This document shows positions 10,594 through 20,119 of a stretch of 64,000 nucleotides of DNA, in pieces; position 1 is the stretch's first letter, and every line of letters begins with the position of its first letter. Position numbers and translations under genes: made by a program. The notes under the pieces were generated by a model. The model saw nothing but the letters and a program-made list of their open reading frames with translations, was not told where the DNA came from and searched no databases. The DNA comes from an uncultured SAR86 cluster bacterium. Its GTDB lineage: Bacteria > Pseudomonadota > Gammaproteobacteria > Magnimaribacterales > D2472. The stretch covers positions 25,251 through 89,250 of the forward strand of contig CABXFU010000008.1 in assembly GCA_902511575.1 (NCBI GenBank), given 5' to 3'.

Positions 10594-11938
10594 TGCCTAG
10601 TTTTCTTTCCTCAATTTCATTAATTAACTTTTGATGAAAGCTTTTATCTATCGGGTAAAAAGAAACTAATATAAAACTTATTAAAATTCCTGTTAAAGGT
10701 ATCCAAGTCATTATTAATTTTAATCCTGCTAATGTTTCATCTGATTGGACTTGATTAGGCTCAAAACCAATTTGAGTTAATGCCATGCCCAATAAAATTG
10801 CTGCAAAGGCTATTGCGCCCTTTTGCGCAAAAGTCATAAAGCCATACAAAGAAGACTCTGTTCTAACTTTTGTTTTCCATTCTCCATACTCAATTGTATC
10901 TGGAAGCATTGACCAAAATAATACTCCAGTAGCGCCATTGCCTATCCCAATAAATCCTAATACAAGAAGTAATTCATTAAGAGAAGCAATTGGATAAAAA
11001 TAAAAAACTAAAAATCCTGTTAACAATAATGCCATCGCGGCCATCCATGAGTTTCTCTTTCCAATTTTTAATGCAGCATATGCCCAAAAAGGTATGGCTA
11101 AAAGAGCTGCTCCACTGCTAACTCCTAAAATTAAACCTTGATATTCATGCAGATCAAGTGAGTACTTAACAAAATATATTAAGTTGTTGTTAAACATAAT
11201 AGACGTAGACCCAAGAATTAAAATAGACCCAAAGACAATCCAAAATGGATAATTTTTTGCAACTGATCTGGCTACCTTTGAAAAACTTGGTATCTCAGCT
11301 GGACTAAATTCGAATTCTCGTTCTTTAACAAAACGAACAGTGATGCTTAAAACGAGGATAGCTACAAGACCACAAACCATGCCAAGAAAGAGAAAGCCTA
11401 ATGCTTCATCCCCGCCTCCAAACCATAAAACAATTGGGAAACCTAACGCTGAAACTGATAATGTTCCAAAAGATGCTCCGATCATTCTTGCAGTGGTAAG
11501 CTTTGTGCGCTCATCACTATCATCAGTTATCCTTGCTGTAAGAGAAGAATAAGGAACGCTGACAATTGTGAAACAAGTTCTGTGGAGTAAATTAACTGTT
11601 AATAAAAAAATAAATAGTGTGGAGCCTTCAAATGGCGGAACCCAAAGAAGCAATATAAAAGAACAAGCCAGTGGAATTGAGCCGTAAAAAATATATGGTC
11701 TATAGCTCCCCATTTTAGTTCTCGTTCTTTCTGCGAGATATCCCATAAATGGATCTGTGATAGCATCCCAGGCTATACCCAGAGCATATATCCAACCAGC
11801 TAGCAATGGAGTTATTCCAACCACATCAGTATAAAAATACAAAAGGTATAAACCCACTCCACTCCAATATAAACAAATTGCATAATCTCCTATGCCATAC
11901 GCTGCTCTAACTTTGTTGGGTATTGTGTTTGAGGTCAT
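10580..11938 (-). CDS. GPH-type (MelB-like) glycoside:cation symporter of the MFS
   Basis: The 452-residue protein has twelve predicted membrane segments. The N-terminal AYGIGDYAICLYW, the loop DAITDPFMGYLAERTRTKMGSYRPYI (quoted here only by its core, ITDPFMGYLAERTR) and YSSLTARITDDSDERTKL are characteristic of the glycoside-pentoside-hexuronide family, which imports di- or oligosaccharides with Na+ or H+. It is followed, with a 14-bp overlap, by the dehydrogenase/reductase fusion, and faces the GH3 glucosidase gene. Together they look like import, hydrolysis and redox conversion of a beta-glucoside. Confidence 0.9.
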   Translation of the reverse strand: MTSNTIPNKVRAAYGIGDYAICLYWSGVGLYLLYFYTDVVGITPLLAGWIYALGIAWDAITDPFMGYLAERTRTKMGSYRPYIFYGSIPLACSFILLLWVPPFEGSTLFIFLLTVNLLHRTCFTIVSVPYSSLTARITDDSDERTKLTTARMIGASFGTLSVSALGFPIVLWFGGGDEALGFLFLGMVCGLVAILVLSITVRFVKEREFEFSPAEIPSFSKVARSVAKNYPFWIVFGSILILGSTSIMFNNNLIYFVKYSLDLHEYQGLILGVSSGAALLAIPFWAYAALKIGKRNSWMAAMALLLTGFLVFYFYPIASLNELLLVLGFIGIGNGATGVLFWSMLPDTIEYGEWKTKVRTESSLYGFMTFAQKGAIAFAAILLGMALTQIGFEPNQVQSDETLAGLKLIMTWIPLTGILISFILVSFYPIDKSFHQKLINEIEERKLGNASN

Positions 11939-12033
11939 AAATATCCATTGACTATAACAGCCTTATCTTCGGTTGGTAATATATGAAGAGTGCATTAGTA
12001 TAAAAATATATTAAAAAGGTAATAAAAAAATTT

Positions 12034-12948
12034 ATGAATGCAACTGATCAATATTCAGAAGGTTTTGCTGAAAATGACGGAGTCAAAATATTTTACCGAG
12101 ACTATGGTCCCATCAATGGAGATCCGATTCTCATGGTGCATGGTTTAGGGGCTCAACTAGTGCATTGGCCTCCTCATCTTATTCATTTTTTACAATCACA
12201 TAATTTTAGACCCATTACTTATGACAACAGAGATGTTGGTTTGTCATCAAGGTTTTCAGGTACTCCATCTTTTGTGTTGGATTACATCAAATATTTTTTA
12301 AGGCTGCCTATTAAATCAGAATATACCATCGACGATATGGCAGATGATGGAATAAAACTTCTTGAAACATTAAACATTGAGCAAGCTCATATTCTCGGAA
12401 CTTCCATGGGCGGAATGATTGCTCAGATAATCAGTGCTCAATATCCTAAAAAAGTTAAATCATTCACTCTAATCGCCTCAACAGCTTCAACTCCTAGCCC
12501 ATTCAATGCCCCATCAAGACCAGTGCGGAAACTTATGATGGAAAGATCGAAAAACCCAAACGCATCAGCAGAGGATGTAATTAAGAGGGAAATAAAAATT
12601 GTCTCCCTGATTGGCATGAAGGGTCGGGTTGTTGATACTCCAGAATTTAGAGAAGAAACAATTAAAAACTTAAATCGTGCCCAAGATGGTTCTGGGTATG
12701 CAAGACAACTTTTATCAATATTAGCTTCAAAAGATAGGTTGAAAAAAATTCAGAAGATCAAAGCATCGACATTAATTATTCATGGCAAGCAAGACCCCAT
12801 GATTCAAATAAGGAATGCTTTTAAAATGCATAAGTTAATACCACACAGTAAGTTAAAAATTATTGAAGAAATGAGGCATTTGATAGAGCCAGAGATTCTT
12901 CTTCAGTTCGAGGAAGATCTACTAGAGCACTTGCGGCTTGCCTCTTAA
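12034..12948 (+). CDS. Alpha/beta hydrolase
   Basis: The 304-residue cytoplasmic protein has an alpha/beta hydrolase fold: oxyanion region MVHGLGAQLVHW, strand PITYDNRDVGLS, nucleophile elbow GTSMGGMIAQ with the catalytic Ser (about residue 124), acid region IIHGKQDPM and the C-terminal catalytic His in EEMRHLIEP. It resembles TAP/haloperoxidase-type esterases. The substrate is unknown. It abuts the convergent TerB-like gene with no spacer. Confidence 0.9.
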   Translation: MNATDQYSEGFAENDGVKIFYRDYGPINGDPILMVHGLGAQLVHWPPHLIHFLQSHNFRPITYDNRDVGLSSRFSGTPSFVLDYIKYFLRLPIKSEYTIDDMADDGIKLLETLNIEQAHILGTSMGGMIAQIISAQYPKKVKSFTLIASTASTPSPFNAPSRPVRKLMMERSKNPNASAEDVIKREIKIVSLIGMKGRVVDTPEFREETIKNLNRAQDGSGYARQLLSILASKDRLKKIQKIKASTLIIHGKQDPMIQIRNAFKMHKLIPHSKLKIIEEMRHLIEPEILLQFEEDLLEHLRLAS

Positions 12949-13368
12949 TTAACCTTGAATGCTTAAAAGCTCCTCTTTGCTAATGAGCAACATTTCACCA
13001 ATTTGCATAAAAAGAGAATTTTCATATTGATCTACATGATCATCAGATAAAATTACATCCCAAATATTAGATAGGATTTCTATTTTCATTCTTTTGGTGC
13101 AATTACTATTAATGATATTAATAAAAGGATTGAATGACTCTTTGTGACTCGTCCACTCTTTCAACTCTTCAAATGCTTCAGAAAAATTTCCATTAGGATA
13201 TAAATCTAAGTAGAAATTTTTAATTTCATCTATTTCAATCTCATCTATTTTTCCATCCATGCGAGCAATTTCAATCATTAAACATAAAACAGCAGACACA
13301 TGTGGCGGCATATCTTCTGCACTTCCTGAAATATCAGCAAATAATTTTTTCTTAAAAATAGACAACAT
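12949..13368 (-). CDS. TerB-like domain protein
   Basis: The 139-residue product is all-helical and carries the TerB signature LCLMIEIARMDGKIDEIEIDEI (core IARMDGKIDEIEID), an Asp/Glu-rich metal-binding-like helix pair, with a second similar stretch near SNIWDVILSDDHVDQYENSLF. TerB-like proteins are linked to membrane stress or tellurite resistance, but single-domain versions have no defined role. It stands alone, with no ter operon nearby, so I do not infer tellurite resistance. Confidence 0.8.
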   Translation of the reverse strand: MLSIFKKKLFADISGSAEDMPPHVSAVLCLMIEIARMDGKIDEIEIDEIKNFYLDLYPNGNFSEAFEELKEWTSHKESFNPFINIINSNCTKRMKIEILSNIWDVILSDDHVDQYENSLFMQIGEMLLISKEELLSIQG

Positions 13369-13456
13369 AATGAGATAAGTAATTTAAAAAATAACTATAG
13401 CAAGATTTTTATAAATTTAGCTAGAGCCTATACCTTGTAATTGTTTGATGTGCATA

Positions 13457-15196
13457 TCATAGAGATAATTCATTGTGGGGGAATAACTCCCCTTTTAAAA
13501 CTGTGCCCAGTATTTCAATATTTTTGATCTTATGATTTGAAATTGTTAAGGGGTTTTTATCAAGAATAGTAAAATTTGCATATTTGCCAGCTTCTATTGA
13601 CCCATATAATTTCTCCAATCTTAAAACATAGGCTGCATTTATTGTTACAGCCTTCAACGCTTCAATTTTACTAATTCGTTGTTGAGGTCCAGCTACTTTG
13701 CCTGCAAAATTATCTCTATTTACAGCAGCATGCATCAGCATCAATGGGGAAGCTGGTGCCATGGGCATATCAGAATGAAGAGCAACTTTAATGCCCTCTT
13801 CTATTGCATCACCCAACCTAACCATTTCCTGAGAACGCTCATAGCCGACTCCTTTTCTGCTGTATAGATCTGAAAGGGCTGTTACATAATATGGATTTGC
13901 GCTGACCGCTACTCCTAATTCTTTCATTTTTTTTAATTGATCTTTTGCTGAATATCCAAAATGAACAACAGTGGTTCGATGATCAACCCTTGGATTATCT
14001 GCTAGATTTTTCTCTAAAGTAAAAAGCAATCTATCTAACGCTGCATCTCCATTTTGATGGATGTGAATTTGATAGCCATCATCCCAGAAAATCTTAAAAA
14101 GATTTTCAAAAGTTTCTAGATTCATAAGCCATGAGCCCTGATGATTATCTAAATAACCATCCCTCATTACCATATTTTGTGAGTACATCGCGCCATCAGC
14201 AAATAACTTGATATGCTTAGATAGATAATTTAACTTTCCTGCACCCCATCTTGTTTGTTCTTTTGCGGCATCCAAGACTTCATGAGATTGAAATTGCTCT
14301 GCTAAATTTAATGCACTTGGAAAAAAATATGATTCAAAAGGTGAATCTATATTTCCAAAGATCAAGTTCTTTGCTGCTTGAAGATCTTTGTTATACATCG
14401 AGCCAGGATTCCCAATTACCGTAATGCCATTACTGTGTAAATATTCTTTAGTTTTTTGAAGACCTTGTATTAATTTTGTGGGCGCTGCTAATACCCGCAT
14501 TAACTTAGGTAAAACAATAATTGCTCCACGCTCAGAGAAATGTCCATCATCAAAGTTAGCTAAATGCGTATCCTCTCCAAGATTGTCAAATGCATTTTCA
14601 TTAATGCCTAATAAATCCATGGCAGGTGTATTTAAAATAAATTCATGGAAAGATCTATGGATAATAATTATGGGTCTTATTGAGGAAATTTTATCCAAGT
14701 CATGTCTTGTTAATTTTCCATGGAAATAATGATGAAATCCCCAAGATATTAAAGATTGATTTACGGGATGATTCTTCTCAATTTTAGATAAATTCAACAA
14801 ATAACTAGATCTATCGCGAACGCCTATTGATTTTTTTGAAGGCAACTGCCAATCCTCAATAGCTAAAATCTCAGAATTCATTGTTACGGCAGCTAAAAAT
14901 GGATGGATGTGATGCTCTATAAAACCCGGAACTATAATTGCATTTTCATAATCAGAAATTAATGTTGCATCTGGATAAATTGTGGTGATCTCCTCTTTGG
15001 AACCTACTTTGATAATTTTGGATCCTTGGGTCGCAACAGCCTCAACAGAATCATTGTTATGATTGAGAGTAAGGATATCTTTTGCAATGAATATTTTTAT
15101 AGCACTGCTTTCTTCTGCAATGATTGCTATTGAGAAAAGAAAAAAAGTTATGATGAAAAAAATCTTATTTAATATCAACTCTCTTAGAAATATCAT
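13457..15196 (-). CDS. Exported amidohydrolase (YtcJ-like)
   Basis: The track ORF begins at 15424 inside the tesB gene; the ATG at 15196 is preferred because it follows tesB by 10 bp and begins with a signal peptide (LNKIFFIITFFLFSIAIIAEES). The mature enzyme is a TIM-barrel amidohydrolase with metal ligands in GFIEHHIHP and later His/Asp residues in HIHQNGDAALDR, VVHFGYS and LHSDMPMAP, plus the C-terminal GSIEAGKYANFTILD strand. The family hydrolyses amide or ester bonds with one or two metals. At 579 residues it matches YtcJ-type enzymes. It acts in the periplasm; substrate unknown. Confidence 0.85.
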   Translation of the reverse strand: MIFLRELILNKIFFIITFFLFSIAIIAEESSAIKIFIAKDILTLNHNNDSVEAVATQGSKIIKVGSKEEITTIYPDATLISDYENAIIVPGFIEHHIHPFLAAVTMNSEILAIEDWQLPSKKSIGVRDRSSYLLNLSKIEKNHPVNQSLISWGFHHYFHGKLTRHDLDKISSIRPIIIIHRSFHEFILNTPAMDLLGINENAFDNLGEDTHLANFDDGHFSERGAIIVLPKLMRVLAAPTKLIQGLQKTKEYLHSNGITVIGNPGSMYNKDLQAAKNLIFGNIDSPFESYFFPSALNLAEQFQSHEVLDAAKEQTRWGAGKLNYLSKHIKLFADGAMYSQNMVMRDGYLDNHQGSWLMNLETFENLFKIFWDDGYQIHIHQNGDAALDRLLFTLEKNLADNPRVDHRTTVVHFGYSAKDQLKKMKELGVAVSANPYYVTALSDLYSRKGVGYERSQEMVRLGDAIEEGIKVALHSDMPMAPASPLMLMHAAVNRDNFAGKVAGPQQRISKIEALKAVTINAAYVLRLEKLYGSIEAGKYANFTILDKNPLTISNHKIKNIEILGTVLKGELFPHNELSL

Positions 15197-15206
15197 GAGG
15201 AAGTCA

Positions 15207-16070
15207 TTAGTCCCATATACGCATAAGGCCTTCTTGAGCGGTTGATGCCACGAGTTTTCCTGATTTTGTATAAATTGATCCTCGAGAGAAGCCTCTGGCG
15301 TTCTGGGATATCGGACTGTGCATATGGTGCAAAATCCAATTATTAAAATTAACTTTTCCATGAAACCACATAACATGATCCAAGCTTGCACTTTGAAATT
15401 TCTTAGACATAAAATTAACCTCATGAGGATTTACTGCTGCTCCAAGCAGACCCATATCAGAAACATACAATAGCAATGCTTGATGGATCCTTTCATCAGT
15501 TGGCAATCTTCCGGTAGGTTTCATCCATGTGCTTCTGTAAGGAGGAAGTTTTTCTGCTTTAAGCAAATCAACAGGTTCAACCTGTCTTGTTTCAATCTCC
15601 CTCTCCCTAAGCCACATTGGTAAATAGTCTTTAGGTATTTTTGATTGAAGATCTTTTCTAAGCTCTAAGTCGCTTTTTAAATTTTCTGGGCCCTGAATTT
15701 TAGGCATTTTTATTTGATGAGTAAGGCCTTTTTCTCTTTTTTGAAATGAGATAGAGCAACTGAAAATTGCTTCCCCATTTTGGATCGCATTAACCCTTCT
15801 AGTGGTAAAGCTTTTACCATCTCGAATTCGGTCTACTTCAAATATAATGTTTTGTTTAAAGTCACCCGGTCGAAGGAAATAAGAATGAAAAGAATGGACC
15901 ATTCTTCCCTTCTCTACTGTTTGATAGCCTGCAATTAAGCATTGAGCCATAATTTGACCGCCAAAAATTCTTTGGAAGCCAACACTTTGACCCGTCCAAG
16001 AATACAGATCTCTATCAATTCTAGTGAGGTTAAATAACTCAAGGGTATTTTTTAGCGCTTTGCTCATCAA
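15207..16070 (-). CDS. tesB: Acyl-CoA thioesterase II
   Basis: The 287-residue protein is a double hot-dog thioesterase of TesB type. The first hot-dog has GQSVGFQRIFGGQIMAQCLIAG and VHSFHSYFLRPGD; the second has DHVMWFHGKVNFNNWILHH and the closing region SQNARGFSRGSIYTKSGKLVAS. These match E. coli TesB motifs, including the Asp/Thr/Gln catalytic regions. It hydrolyses medium and long acyl-CoA to free fatty acid and CoA in the cytoplasm. The downstream amidohydrolase starts 10 bp after its stop, suggesting cotranscription. Confidence 0.93.
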   Translation of the reverse strand: MMSKALKNTLELFNLTRIDRDLYSWTGQSVGFQRIFGGQIMAQCLIAGYQTVEKGRMVHSFHSYFLRPGDFKQNIIFEVDRIRDGKSFTTRRVNAIQNGEAIFSCSISFQKREKGLTHQIKMPKIQGPENLKSDLELRKDLQSKIPKDYLPMWLREREIETRQVEPVDLLKAEKLPPYRSTWMKPTGRLPTDERIHQALLLYVSDMGLLGAAVNPHEVNFMSKKFQSASLDHVMWFHGKVNFNNWILHHMHSPISQNARGFSRGSIYTKSGKLVASTAQEGLMRIWD

Positions 16071-16183
16071 TATATGGGTGAATTAAATTAAAATTTATCT
16101 TACATTGATTCAATAAAAACTAGAACTTTATCTTCTCAAAAGTTAGCATAGACCTTCCTAGAAATAAAAAGATATTTTAAATT

Positions 16184-17164
16184 ATGGATTCTGAAAGAAT
16201 AAGCCTCCCAGATAGGCCTGATCAAACATTCAATGTAAATAAAACCTTTGGGATTAACTGTGATCTTGAAGTTCATGGTTTTAAAGAAAAGACTCAATGG
16301 GTTCCTGAAATTGATGAAACATATATCTTTGATAAAGATACTACCTTAGCAATTTTAGCTGGGTTTGAGCATGATCGAAGGGTGATGATTCAGGGATATC
16401 ATGGAACAGGCAAATCCACACATATTGAACAAGTTGCTGCAAGGCTGAATTGGCCATGCGTGCGAATCAATCTTGATAGCCATATAAGCAGAATTGACTT
16501 GCTTGGGAAAGATGCAATTGTTTTAAAAGATGAAAAACAGATCACTGAGTTTAAAGAAGGTATTCTGCCGTGGTCAATTCAAAATCCGGTTGCGATAGTT
16601 TTTGATGAATATGATGCGGGCAGACCTGATGTAATGTTTGTTATTCAAAGAATACTAGAAGTAGATGGAAAATTAACATTGCTTGATCAAAATCAAGTAA
16701 TAACTCCGCATAATAGTTTTAGGCTATTTGCTACCACTAATACTGTTGGAATGGGAGATGTGACTGGTCTCTATCACGGAACTCAGCAAATTAATCAAGG
16801 CCAGATGGATCGATGGCACATACTCTCAACACTTAATTATCTTGAGCGCTCTCATGAGCTGAGTGTTGTCACCGGAAAAGTACCTCAACTAAAATCTGCA
16901 AAAGATAAAGCTCTAATAAAAAGCATGATTCAGCTAGCAGATCTAACCAGGCAAGGTTTTATTAACGAAGATATTTCAACACTTATGTCGCCAAGAACAG
17001 TTATAACTTGGGCACAAAACTACATTATCTTCAATGACATCCAGCATTCATTCAGATTAACATTTCTGAATAAGTGCGATGAAGCTGAGAAGCCAATTGT
17101 GGCTGAGTATTTTCAAAGATGTTTTGGAGAAGATCTATTAGAAAGTCATAATCCTGAATCATAG
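16184..17164 (+). CDS. cobS: CobS-like AAA+ ATPase (cobaltochelatase subunit type)
   Basis: The 326-residue protein is a MoxR-like AAA+ ATPase with Walker A GYHGTGKSTHIEQ (about residue 74) and Walker B AIVFDEYDAGRP, sensor region ATTNTVGMGD and LYHGTQQINQGQMDRW, which are typical of CobS of the aerobic cobaltochelatase CobNST. CobS and CobT form a chaperone-like complex that drives cobalt insertion by CobN. The CobT-like partner starts 3 bp downstream. No cobN or other cobalamin gene is in the window, so the actual client is open. Confidence 0.9.
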   Translation: MDSERISLPDRPDQTFNVNKTFGINCDLEVHGFKEKTQWVPEIDETYIFDKDTTLAILAGFEHDRRVMIQGYHGTGKSTHIEQVAARLNWPCVRINLDSHISRIDLLGKDAIVLKDEKQITEFKEGILPWSIQNPVAIVFDEYDAGRPDVMFVIQRILEVDGKLTLLDQNQVITPHNSFRLFATTNTVGMGDVTGLYHGTQQINQGQMDRWHILSTLNYLERSHELSVVTGKVPQLKSAKDKALIKSMIQLADLTRQGFINEDISTLMSPRTVITWAQNYIIFNDIQHSFRLTFLNKCDEAEKPIVAEYFQRCFGEDLLESHNPES

Positions 17165-17167
17165 TTA

Positions 17168-18937
17168 ATGAGTTGGGTTAAGAATCGAGAAGAGTTTAAG
17201 CAAGCTGCTCTTTCAACTGCAAAAGCAATATCAAAAAATCATGACTTAGAAAGTACCTCGCAGGCTTCAAGTCGTCCGCCATCTTCATCACAAATTTCCT
17301 TGCATTACCCACCCAGATCATCTTCTCAAATCGACATGTGGAGAGGCGAATGCGATTTCCAAACATTTTGGCATACCTTCCACAAAGAAAATCCATCTTT
17401 GAAGATGCCAAAGATTGCAAGAGATTTCTTTGCTGAGCTTGAGCTCTCTCGGGTTGAGATGGTTGGGGGTGAAAAATATCCTGGTGCTAGAATTAACGTA
17501 AATGCTTATTTAAATACTCAAGCAAAAAAAGGATTAGATAGTAAGGTGCCTCCATTTAATCCGTTGGCTGCAAATCTTTGGTTAAAACAACTCAATGGGG
17601 AAACGTTACAAGAAGACAGCAAAAATACTGTCAATGCTTTTCTCTCATCTATCCCCCTTAACATTGATGATATCGGCAAACAATTAATTGAAGCTCAAAA
17701 CTCTCAAGAAGATTTTCAATCTATTGCCATAGATTTAATGAGAGACTTAGATTTGATGCATGAATCAGAAACAACAGGCGATCAAGAATCGCTTGAAGAT
17801 GATCCTGTACCAGAAGAGCCTCAAGATTCTGGTGAGCAACAACAAGACATTGAGCAAGATTCTCAAGAACAAACGATGGAATCCAAGGCAGAAGGAGAAG
17901 CCACAGAAGAGACTGAAATGCTTGAGGAGGCTCAGGCACCCATTGATTCAATGTCTATTGATGAAGAGATAGACCTTACAAGAAATTTTAATGAAGACTT
18001 GGACCATACTTCTTATGAAGACTATAAAATTTTTACCAATCAGTTCGATGAAGTTATAAATGCAATTGAATTAGCAACTCCTGAAGAGTCTCAAAGATTA
18101 AGGTTGCAACTAGATCAATTAATTGCTCCTCATCAAACAACAATTGGGAAATTGGCTAATAGATTGCAAAGGCTGCTGCAGGCTCAGCAAAATAGAAGCT
18201 GGAACTATAATCTTGAAGAGGGTTTACTAGACACAGCTCAGTTACATAGAGTGATTACTCGACCAGGAGACCCATTGAGCTTTAAGCAAGAAAGTGAGAG
18301 TAAATTTAAAGATACAGTTGTCTCTTTATTGATCGATAGCTCGGGCTCTATGAGGGGTCGATCTATGACTTTAGCAGCAATCTGTGGGGACATTATTGGA
18401 AGCACTCTTGAGAGATGTTATGTAAAAACAGAATTGTTAGGATTTACAACAAAACACTGGAAGGGAGGCGATTCAAGAAAATCATGGGTTAATCAAGGCA
18501 GTCCTTCAAATCCAGGACGATTAAATGATTTACGACATATAATTTTTAAGTCTGCAGATGATAACTTTAGAAAGGCTAGGAAGAGTTTTGGAATAATGTT
18601 GCGAGAGGGATTGTTAAAAGAAAATGTCGATGGCGAAGCTTTGGCCTGGGCGCATCAAAGATTAAGTAAACGTAACGAAGAAAGAAAGATACTTATAGTT
18701 ATCTCAGATGGAGCTCCGGTAGATGACAGCACCCTTTCAACAAATCATAGTAATTTTTTAGATAATCACTTGCGTCAAATCATCAATACAATTGAAACTC
18801 AAAGCAATGTAGAGCTTCTGGCAATTGGCATTGGGCATGATGTAACAAAATATTATTCTAAATCGATTACCATAAATAGAGCTGAAGAATTAGCAGAAGC
18901 ATTACTCGATAAGCTAACTGAACTTTTCAATGGTTAA
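17168..18937 (+). CDS. cobT: CobT-like VWA protein (cobaltochelatase subunit type)
   Basis: The 589-residue protein has an N-terminal helical part, a very acidic Gln/Glu-rich linker (about residues 200-265), and a C-terminal von Willebrand A domain with the MIDAS motif [11 protein letters not shown] (about residue 392) and [10 protein letters not shown]. This order is that of CobT, which pairs with the CobS hexamer. It is 3 bp downstream of cobS, so translation is coupled. The function in a genome segment without cobN is uncertain; these proteins could serve another metalation or remodelling client, possibly the diiron protein next door. Confidence 0.9.
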   Translation: MSWVKNREEFKQAALSTAKAISKNHDLESTSQASSRPPSSSQISLHYPPRSSSQIDMWRGECDFQTFWHTFHKENPSLKMPKIARDFFAELELSRVEMVGGEKYPGARINVNAYLNTQAKKGLDSKVPPFNPLAANLWLKQLNGETLQEDSKNTVNAFLSSIPLNIDDIGKQLIEAQNSQEDFQSIAIDLMRDLDLMHESETTGDQESLEDDPVPEEPQDSGEQQQDIEQDSQEQTMESKAEGEATEETEMLEEAQAPIDSMSIDEEIDLTRNFNEDLDHTSYEDYKIFTNQFDEVINAIELATPEESQRLRLQLDQLIAPHQTTIGKLANRLQRLLQAQQNRSWNYNLEEGLLDTAQLHRVITRPGDPLSFKQESESKFKDTVVSLLIDSSGSMRGRSMTLAAICGDIIGSTLERCYVKTELLGFTTKHWKGGDSRKSWVNQGSPSNPGRLNDLRHIIFKSADDNFRKARKSFGIMLREGLLKENVDGEALAWAHQRLSKRNEERKILIVISDGAPVDDSTLSTNHSNFLDNHLRQIINTIETQSNVELLAIGIGHDVTKYYSKSITINRAEELAEALLDKLTELFNG

Positions 18938-18951
18938 AAAAAGGAATATAA

Positions 18952-18980
18952 TTGATAATGTTTACACTGTAAACATAAAA
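18952..18980 (+). promoter_or_regulatory. Promoter with 17-bp palindromic operator upstream of the diiron protein gene
   Basis: A perfect palindrome TGTTTACACTGTAAACA (18959-18975; arms of 7 bp and a 3-bp centre) lies between a possible -35 element TTGATA (18952-18957) and a weak -10 element near CATAAA (18974-18979). A repressor bound there would block RNA polymerase. A good ribosome binding site (AGAGGGG) precedes the ATG at 18998. The symmetry suggests a TetR- or GntR-type dimer; the regulator is not in the window. The palindrome is seen directly; the promoter elements are inferred. Confidence 0.6.
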
Positions 18981-18997
18981 AATTTATAGAGGGGAAT

Positions 18998-20119
18998 ATG
19001 AAAATTACTAAAGCAGACGGCCCACCAAAAGAGATTCTGACTTTTGATACTTTAGCTGTTGATAATGAGTTAAACCTTTCGCCTGCTCAGGTAGAGGATG
19101 TTGCTGAAATATTTAATACGCCATTAACTGGAGCGTATAACTGGGATTACACAGTCGCGGATAACAGAATTAAGAAGCTTTATGAGCTTGGAAAAGAATT
19201 AAACTGGAATGGTTCAATAGATCTAAATTGGGATTACACTCATCCCGCTGATGAAAGGCTTGTTGAGGCTGATGAGCAGCTTCCTCATGAGACTCTTGAA
19301 GCTTATGAAAACTTAACTGAAAAAGAGAAGATTGAATTTGATCGTCATGATACTGCTGAATTATTAAGCCAGTTCCTTCATGGAGAGCAGGGAGCGCTCC
19401 TTGTAGCATCTCAACTAACTTCATGTGCGCCTACTTATAATGCAAAGCTTTATGCTGCGTCACAAACTTTTGATGAAGCAAGGCATGTTGAAGTATTCAA
19501 CAGATATTTGCAGGAAAAAATAGGCATGCACTACCCCATCAATAAAAACTTAAAATTATTGTTAGATAAAATTCTTACCGACGAAAGATGGGATCTCAAA
19601 TTCATTGGCATGCAAATCGTTATAGAAGGGCTAGCTCTTGCAGCCTTTCAGATGTTAAAGGGGCTATCCAAAGATCCTCTTTTAACTCAACTCCTACATT
19701 ATGTAATACGTGATGAAGCAAGGCATGTTACTTTCGGAATTAATTATCTAGAAGACTTTATAAAGACTTTAAGTCCTGAAGAGATTGAAGACAGAGCAGA
19801 ATTTGCTTATGAAGCATGTGTTATTTCAAGAGAGAGGCTCATCAATACAACAGCAATGCAAAAATACCTAAAAATGTCTGAGGATGAAGCAAGAGAATTT
19901 GCCTTATCTACTTCAGCTAACACGACTTTTAGAAATTTCTTGTTCTCAAGAATTATGCCAAACCTTTCAAGAATTGGTCTACTTACAGATAAAGTGAGAC
20001 CAAAATTTGAAGCATTGGGATTGCTCGAGTATGAAAATGCTCCAGATGATTTTGAATGTGATTGGGATGAACTTGAAAAACCTCTAGAAAAATTTGGTGA
20101 AATTCCTCAAGCTATCTAA
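18998..20119 (+). CDS. Ferritin-like diiron protein, putative oxygenase/oxidase
   Basis: The 373-residue protein has the four carboxylate/histidine positions of a diiron four-helix bundle: a Glu in FLHGEQGALLV, DEARHVEVFNRYL, a Glu in GMQIVIEGLALAAFQML, and DEARHVTFGINYL. Two DEARH motifs are typical of ferritin-like oxygenases such as ribonucleotide reductase R2-like, AurF-like and desaturase-like enzymes. No signal peptide. The reaction is unknown; hydroxylation, desaturation or N-oxidation are all possible. It is led by a palindromic operator and followed by overlapping genes for a secreted beta-helix protein and a diheme cytochrome, which suggests a redox pathway crossing the envelope. 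Confidence 0.82.
   Translation: MKITKADGPPKEILTFDTLAVDNELNLSPAQVEDVAEIFNTPLTGAYNWDYTVADNRIKKLYELGKELNWNGSIDLNWDYTHPADERLVEADEQLPHETLEAYENLTEKEKIEFDRHDTAELLSQFLHGEQGALLVASQLTSCAPTYNAKLYAASQTFDEARHVEVFNRYLQEKIGMHYPINKNLKLLLDKILTDERWDLKFIGMQIVIEGLALAAFQMLKGLSKDPLLTQLLHYVIRDEARHVTFGINYLEDFIKTLSPEEIEDRAEFAYEACVISRERLINTTAMQKYLKMSEDEAREFALSTSANTTFRNFLFSRIMPNLSRIGLLTDKVRPKFEALGLLEYENAPDDFECDWDELEKPLEKFGEIPQAI

Noticed and set aside
12949-13368. Tellurite resistance locus
   Set aside because: Only one TerB-like gene is present; no other ter gene is near.
15197-15424. Longer start of the amidohydrolase at 15424
   Set aside because: This extension lies inside tesB on the same strand and would remove the signal peptide from the N-terminus.
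17760-17972. Small Lys/Arg-rich ORF within cobT
   Set aside because: It is a frame shadow of the Glu/Gln-rich linker of CobT, with no ribosome site of its own.
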